Source of the DNA: Nitrosopumilales archaeon
GTDB lineage: Archaea; Thermoproteota; Nitrososphaeria; Nitrososphaerales; Nitrososphaeraceae
Reading direction: 5' to 3'
NCBI GenBank assembly: GCA_009665115.1
Contig: WJXE01000130.1
Coordinates: 1 to 5,551, forward strand
DNA: 5,551 bases
The notes under the pieces were generated by a model. That model saw nothing but the letters and a program-made list of their open reading frames with translations. It was not told the DNA's origin and did not search any database. Both the position numbers and the translations under genes were made by a program. How positions within the stretch are numbered: position 1 is the first letter of the stretch; the number at the start of each line of letters is the position of its first letter. Positions 5,206 through 5,551 of the stretch are shown piece after piece.

Positions 5206-5475
5206 ATGCCTGACTCGATAGTATTCGTGAACAGGGAATTTGAGAACGGGTGGTGGGTTTTCATGGTCTTCCTCCCGGGAGGATTTTGGATTGAGAACGG
5301 AAGATGTTGGTATGATTATGGTTTTAGGTGGAACATAACAAACAAGGAACGATTAGTCAGAAATCATACTTACTCATATCGCACTCTTCGATTAGCTATG
5401 ATGTTTGTATCTATTTTCTGCGTGTTAAGTTGTGTCTCGGCTGGAGTAGCGGTCTATTTCTTGATTTCTTTATGA
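5206..5475 (+). CDS. Hypothetical small protein with C-terminal membrane helix (89 aa)
   Basis: The 89-residue product has an aromatic-rich N-terminal half (many Trp, Phe and Tyr), a polar middle (RWNITNKERLVRN, 41-53), and one clear membrane helix at about 63-88 ending exactly at the C-terminus, as in tail-anchored proteins. The segment ENG occurs at 13-15 and again at 30-32, and the DNA TTGAGAACGG repeats 51 bases apart in frame, so part of the N-terminus may be an internal duplication. Residues from about 25 onward lie in the direct repeat and have a broken counterpart at 2180-2389. The differences between copies include an in-frame 9-base indel, which hints at past coding selection. The ATG has no strong ribosome site, and the N-terminal 24 residues are outside the repeat, so the true start is uncertain. 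No family recognised. Confidence 0.5.
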   Translation: MPDSIVFVNREFENGWWVFMVFLPGGFWIENGRCWYDYGFRWNITNKERLVRNHTYSYRTLRLAMMFVSIFCVLSCVSAGVAVYFLISL

Positions 5476-5551
5476 CCCACCCAGTTTCGGCTGCCATTTT
5501 GAGATCTGAATACAAGAAAAAATTCTTGTCCAAAGTGTGCCTATATAGTGC
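5277..5551 (+). repeat. Direct repeat, right copy (continues past the window)
   Basis: This is the partner of 2182-2465. The offset between copies is 3095 bases at the left side and 3086 after the 9-base indel. The match is unbroken at the last base of the window, so the real repeat is longer than what is seen. It covers the C-terminal two thirds of the 5206-5475 ORF and 76 bases downstream. Confidence 0.95.
5512..5529. repeat. Small hairpin in the right repeat copy
   Basis: Identical to the hairpin at 2426-2443: ACAAGAA, four A, TTCTTGT. It sits 37 bases after the stop of the 5206-5475 ORF, so it could mark the transcript end of that gene. Confidence 0.5.

Noticed and set aside
5039..5221. 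Plus-strand 60-codon ORF
   Set aside because: It overlaps the start of the 5206-5475 ORF in another frame, has no recognisable motif, and competes with two other short frames in the same spacer.
1..5551. CRISPR array, tRNA, rRNA or transposase gene
   Set aside because: I saw no regularly spaced repeats, no cloverleaf or T-loop pattern, and no DDE or other transposase motif that held up in any frame; some minus-strand fragments at 1230-1330 look vaguely transposase-like but are too short to support.

Overview
This AT-rich window is most likely from an archaeon, and I would place it in the ammonia-oxidising Nitrososphaeria (Thaumarchaeota). Two things support this. A minus-strand gene at 904-1128 encodes a small zinc-ribbon protein of a type I recall from that group. 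The promoter before the regulator gene is archaeal in style, with a purine-rich stretch, a TATA box and almost no leader. The assignment rests on memory and motifs, not on a database search.

Bases 1-2180 are a small-gene, low-density region. The only gene there I am confident about is the zinc ribbon at 904-1128 (minus). A second small CxxC/CxxC protein at 1849-2052 (plus) is likely. Around the zinc ribbon, the minus strand carries a string of very short ORFs (1146-1334, 751-855, 518-709, 376-534, 254-376), several joined by overlapping stop and start codons. They are either a compact small-protein operon or the remains of decayed genes. Bases 1335-1848 have no certain gene but contain a long, nearly open minus-strand frame.

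Bases 2182-2465 and 5277-5551 are two copies of a direct repeat about 3.1 kb apart. They are about 96% identical apart from a 9-base indel. The right copy forms the end of an intact 89-residue ORF with a C-terminal membrane helix (5206-5475). The left copy of that ORF has a TGA stop where the right copy has CGA.

Between the repeats lies the functional core, a two-gene operon. A MarR-family repressor (2846-3412) overlaps by 29 bases a 530-residue DHA2-type, 14-helix major facilitator drug or solute exporter (3384-4976). A perfect 18-bp palindrome lies between the TATA box and the repressor start codon, which suggests the repressor controls itself and the pump. The likely logic is that a toxic ligand releases MarR from the palindrome, both genes are transcribed, and the pump exports the compound. 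Because direct repeats flank the operon, it may be a movable or excisable resistance cassette, but this is inference.
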